Assembly: GCA_012838875.1 (NCBI GenBank) | Contig: DUOL01000158.1 | Span: 1 to 9,540 of the forward strand | Length of the DNA: 9,540 nucleotides | Origin: Bacteroidales bacterium | GTDB taxonomy: Bacteria > Bacteroidota > Bacteroidia > Bacteroidales > WCHB1-69 | Direction: 5' to 3' | Part shown: piece by piece, positions 6,717 through 9,540 of the stretch | Layout of the letters: the number at the start of each line of letters is the position of its first letter | Numbering within the stretch: the stretch's first letter is position 1 | Program-made: the position numbers and the translations under genes | The notes under the pieces: generated by a model | Database searches by the model: none | Told to the model about the DNA's origin: nothing | Seen by the model: only the letters and a program-made list of their open reading frames with translations

Positions 6717-9013
6717 GATTTCCGCATATTACAAGTTTTACATAAATCTATTTTCTTGTAATTCTTTACAAGATTTTTGTAGTTATCACCTTGCAATACT
6801 TCTTCAAGAGTTGTGTTTTGGATGTTTCCGAAATCACCTAAGGTATCACGTAATTCATCGGGGGCACAACAAGGAGATATTTTTCCTGTAGCAGAAATCC
6901 ATAATTCTTTTTCTAAAAAGGGACATTCGTAACTTTCAGGAATTTCTTGATTTTCTTCGGCTTGTAATGGAATAATATTGTCTAAAACAACTTTTTCTCC
7001 ATTTGATTTACGATATTTCTCTTGTGCTTCATAGGCTTGTTTTACATATTCGTTCCATTGAATTATACTTTCGGCATTGGCTTTCATTGATAAATGCTTA
7101 ATTTCATCAAAGTGGGTCCAAAGATGATGCCCCTTCACTCTGTCGACTCCAAGTTGCGAAGCTAACTTTACAATGTCTGCTATTTCATGCATATTATTTT
7201 GCATAAACGTAAGCTGAAACGTTATACGACAGTAATAACCAGTTTTTACAAAATATTCATCGCGAATACGAATAAACTCTTTCAGGCTCTCCACGTTTTG
7301 TTCAAAGTCAACCCCTTTCATTACTTTTTGCGAAGTTTCGGCAGTTGCACCGTTCCAACTTATTTTCACATCTGTTGTAATTGGAACTATCAAATTCGCC
7401 CATTCTGAAACATTTTTTCCTGTTGCTCTTGGGAATGTTCCGTTGGTAGTCAAGTTCATTTTGATATTGTATTTGTAGCATAATTCAACAAAATACGCGA
7501 AGTGTTTGTAGATTAAAGGCTCACCCATTGTGGACGGTATCACTTCCGTAACTCCGATTTTTTTTGCTTGTTGAAAAATTGGGGATAACCATTCTTTGGG
7601 CATTCTACGGTGTTTGCCGTTTAATTTTTCTTTAATGTAGGTCGAAAACGAACTATGTTCTTCACACATTGTACAACTTAAATTACAATCTTCCGGATTT
7701 GTATCAAGCGTAACACGCCAGAGTTTATAATTACTCTTTTGAATGTATTTTTTATATAATTTTTCTAACTCCTTGCAATGAACCTGAATACTGGGAACTC
7801 TTCCATTTTTGGAATACAAATAACCACGTTCACCTAAAACTTTCATTTTATAAGGATTTGAAATAGCAAATTTCATCTGTACTACTAAGGAATTTATATT
7901 GCGATGTTCAAATAAAAGTCCATTTACATTGTGTTGAACATATTCTTTCATTCCACCAAAGTTGGCAGTGATTACAGGCACTTTACAGGCTTGTGCCTCA
8001 TGAATAACAAGAGGTGAATTTTCGCCCCAAATACTTGGAACTACAATACAATCAACATTTGAAAAGATGTCATTTGCTAAGTTATGATTGACGTATTCAC
8101 CCAAAAACTCAATTTTATTTTTGGATGTTTCTGCTATTTTTTTCAATGCATTTGTACTTTGCCCATTCGCTCTACCAAAAATTTTCAAGGTTGCGGGTTC
8201 TTCAATCTTCTTAAATGCTTCAATTAAAATATCTACGCCTTTCGCTGGAATATGAGTCCCAATGTAACCAAAAGTATAATTGTTTTTTTCTTCTGATTTT
8301 TCAGTTTGCGTCAAATAGTGCGTAGGAAAACCATAATCTAAATAAATGATTTTGTTTTCAGGAATGCAAAAATCATTAACAAATCTATCTCGTAAATAAT
8401 TTGACGGTGCAATAAACAAATCAACTTTATTGATGATTGACTTTGTTTCAATCATTCGTTGATGTATCCAACTACTCCAACTTTTAACATCCGCGTTTTT
8501 ATTTTTTTCTCTTCCACTAAAATAAACTTTGTAGCAATCAATCGCACATTTTTTGTCGTCCTGCTTTTCGCATAACTGAAAATTGTTTTCTTTCCCAATA
8601 CTTCGTGTCAAAAATTGTCCTCGTGGACACATTAACCAAAAATCGTGAAGAGTATAAATAATGGGGATTTTGAGTTTATTCAGTTCATCAATCAAACCTG
8701 TTGAAAGATGATTTAAGTGTCCAATATGAGCAATATCGGGCTTGATTTGCCTTACTAATTCCGCAAAGTTATTGTCCATTTGCTTGTGACGATAACCATC
8801 TTTGCCTTGTGGATTATTTACAATGTAAAGTGTTAAATTGTCATTGATTTTTTGCTCACGAATGCTAAAGCAACTTATATACGGATTTTCTTCCCGTGTG
8901 AAAACAGAAACTTTATGTCGTCTTGAAAGTTCATTACAGATTGATTGACTATAAACTTCTGAACCTGCATTATAATTTGATGGATAACCATGAATAACTT
9001 TTATTATATGCAT
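6713..9013 (-). CDS. Fusion of GT4 glycosyltransferase and radical SAM/SPASM-like enzyme
   Basis: The protein has 766 residues in two enzymes. Residues 1-425 are a GT-B fold glycosyltransferase of family 4. The N-terminus has the MHIIKVIHGYPS strand and a GSE turn at 17-19. YIGTHIPAKGVDILIEAF (about 250-267) is the typical start of the donor-binding half. An EX7E motif falls at E331/E339 (GENSPLVIHEA). An insert between strands carries CPRG plus a small cysteine cluster (C129, C148, C156, C160). Residues 430-640 are a radical SAM domain with the cluster motif C443-x3-C447-x2-C450, a GEP motif at 497-499 and a LTTNGT strand. Residues 697-761 hold a SPASM/Twitch-like set (C697, CC715-716, C758, C761), probably binding an auxiliary Fe-S cluster. 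I start at ATG 9011-9013 because a GT4 fold begins immediately; an in-frame ATG at 9055 would only add a 14-residue hydrophobic lead. No signal peptide is seen. The stop overlaps the next ATG. The substrate is unknown. Confidence 0.92.
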   Translation of the reverse strand: MHIIKVIHGYPSNYNAGSEVYSQSICNELSRRHKVSVFTREENPYISCFSIREQKINDNLTLYIVNNPQGKDGYRHKQMDNNFAELVRQIKPDIAHIGHLNHLSTGLIDELNKLKIPIIYTLHDFWLMCPRGQFLTRSIGKENNFQLCEKQDDKKCAIDCYKVYFSGREKNKNADVKSWSSWIHQRMIETKSIINKVDLFIAPSNYLRDRFVNDFCIPENKIIYLDYGFPTHYLTQTEKSEEKNNYTFGYIGTHIPAKGVDILIEAFKKIEEPATLKIFGRANGQSTNALKKIAETSKNKIEFLGEYVNHNLANDIFSNVDCIVVPSIWGENSPLVIHEAQACKVPVITANFGGMKEYVQHNVNGLLFEHRNINSLVVQMKFAISNPYKMKVLGERGYLYSKNGRVPSIQVHCKELEKLYKKYIQKSNYKLWRVTLDTNPEDCNLSCTMCEEHSSFSTYIKEKLNGKHRRMPKEWLSPIFQQAKKIGVTEVIPSTMGEPLIYKHFAYFVELCYKYNIKMNLTTNGTFPRATGKNVSEWANLIVPITTDVKISWNGATAETSQKVMKGVDFEQNVESLKEFIRIRDEYFVKTGYYCRITFQLTFMQNNMHEIADIVKLASQLGVDRVKGHHLWTHFDEIKHLSMKANAESIIQWNEYVKQAYEAQEKYRKSNGEKVVLDNIIPLQAEENQEIPESYECPFLEKELWISATGKISPCCAPDELRDTLGDFGNIQNTTLEEVLQGDNYKNLVKNYKKIDLCKTCNMRKS

Positions 9014-9045
9014 TGTACTAAAAGTAAAACTAAAAAAACAAACAA

Positions 9046-9077
9046 AAAGTGTCAACTTTTTTAGGACGAGACACTTT
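9046..9077. promoter_or_regulatory. Inverted repeat in the leader of the GT-radical SAM gene
   Basis: AAAGTGTC (9046-9053) and GACACTTT (9070-9077) form a perfect 8-bp inverted repeat with a 16-base loop, 33 bases before the fusion gene's ATG. Read on the minus strand, the stem is followed by a T-rich run, so it resembles an attenuator or terminator hairpin. It could instead be an operator. It is too near the start codon to be the end of a coding gene that I can identify. Confidence 0.4.
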
Positions 9078-9324
9078 CCAAATAATATCCAAGATTAACG
9101 AGACAAAATACTATATATTGTAAATAAAACAACTCTCAATAAATCGCTAATATGTTAATTTTTATCCTAAAAATGATAGCGTTAAAAAGTTCACTCGCAA
9201 AAATTTTGCTAATATGAATAAAATAGAGATATATTTAAAAAAATGCATGTAATCCGGCACTGAATAAATTAAACAACAGAACAAGAAAAACCTCCCCCAC
9301 CACTCTCCAATAGAATATTTTTTG
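9078..9324. other. Divergent intergenic region, no gene recognised
   Basis: This AT-rich spacer separates the minus-strand fusion gene from the plus-strand lipoprotein gene. It holds two copies of the 9-mer GCTAATATG (9146-9154 and 9208-9216, 62 bases apart, same orientation). It also holds a minus-strand TATTTTG (9104-9110), one base short of the -7 consensus, which might serve the fusion gene. A 60-codon minus-strand open frame (9162-9344) is not convincing: it overlaps the lipoprotein promoter and has no recognisable features. Confidence 0.4.
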
Positions 9325-9332
9325 TAGTTTTG
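9325..9332 (+). promoter_or_regulatory. Bacteroidota -7 box upstream of the lipoprotein gene
   Basis: TAGTTTTG is an exact TAnnTTTG match, 89 bases before the lipoprotein ATG. No good TTTG stands at the -33 distance, so the promoter call rests on the -7 box alone. The implied leader would be roughly 80 bases long. Confidence 0.5.
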
Positions 9333-9421
9333 CGTTATTAACATAATATCAAACCAAAAAAGTTATATTGGTGAGTTGCAGTCAGCTTTTGACAATTATT
9401 TATTAACCAAAATTTAAAGAA

Positions 9422-9540
9422 ATGAAAAAAGCATTTAAAATTACAACCACGCTTTTGTTTATTGGTGTTGCGGTATCGTTACTTTTTTCTTCATGTAAAA
9501 AAGTCTGTGTTTGCGAAGAAAAAGAGATTATTAACGGAAA
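9422..9540 (+). CDS. Small lipoprotein, N-terminal part only (runs off window)
   Basis: Only the first 39 codons are present. MKKAFK is a positively charged n-region. A hydrophobic core follows (residues 7-22, LLFIGVAVSLLF), and then the lipobox FSSC with the lipidated cysteine at 25. The mature protein would start CKKVCVCEEKE, with three cysteines in its first seven residues. This is a type II (SPII) signal, so the product is exported and anchored in a membrane. The absence of an Asp at +2 and the pattern of small Bacteroidota lipoproteins make an outer-membrane anchor likely, which is inference. The start is supported by the signal peptide and by the A-rich sequence before the ATG. The function is not readable from the fragment. 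Confidence 0.85.
   Translation, partial: MKKAFKITTTLLFIGVAVSLLFSSCKKVCVCEEKEIING

Noticed and set aside
6589..7408. Plus-strand open frames opposite the oxidoreductase fragment and fusion gene
   Set aside because: They are antisense to well-supported coding sequence and show no domain or start signal.
9014..9055. 14 extra N-terminal residues on the GT-radical SAM protein
   Set aside because: The extra MTLFVCFFSFTFST stretch precedes a canonical GT4 first beta strand that starts at the second ATG. It overlaps the leader inverted repeat, and it is too short and lacks the charged n-region expected of a signal peptide.
9162..9344. 60-codon open frame on the minus strand in the divergent intergenic region
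   Set aside because: It has hydrophobic composition typical of AT-rich noise, no promoter I can see, and it overlaps the -7 box of the lipoprotein gene.

Overview
The window looks like chromosomal DNA of a low-GC member of the Bacteroidota, probably Bacteroidales-like. Three things suggest this. Exact or near-exact TAnnTTTG -7 boxes stand before several genes, the starts lack Shine-Dalgarno sequences, and the isoleucyl-tRNA synthetase is the long (1150 aa) type common in that phylum. No species can be named from the sequence alone.

Layout. Bases 1-145 are a GC-rich, strongly self-complementary block (three hairpins, one capped by a GCAA tetraloop), very unlike the AT-rich DNA around it. After an AT-rich leader comes ileS (384-3836, +), intact, with an unusual GIHH in place of the class I HIGH signature. 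Converging on it is a small protein made almost entirely of WG-type repeats (3919-4620, -). Next is a junk-like zone built around an insertion sequence of the IS4 superfamily, IS1634-like (about 4950-6558, -), with an apparently intact transposase. The IS sits between two different broken genes on the same strand. One is an unidentified 3' fragment (4716-4949). The other is the first ~53 codons of a flavodoxin-fold NAD(P)H oxidoreductase (6559-6716). Because the two fragments do not belong to one gene, this is a rearrangement or deletion scar rather than a simple insertion.

Upstream of the broken oxidoreductase, and overlapping it by the four bases ATGA, is the most interesting gene in the window (6713-9013, -). 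It encodes a 766-aa fusion of a GT4-type glycosyltransferase and a radical SAM enzyme with a SPASM/Twitch-like C-terminal cysteine cluster. A 408-bp divergent intergenic region separates it from the start of a small lipoprotein gene (9422 onward, +) that runs off the window and has its own -7 element.

How the genes relate. ileS and its neighbours look like ordinary chromosome. The stretch 3919-9013 looks like accessory DNA in which a two-gene, translationally coupled unit (GT-radical SAM fusion plus flavin oxidoreductase) lost its second gene to IS-associated rearrangement. The substrate of the fusion enzyme cannot be read from this window.
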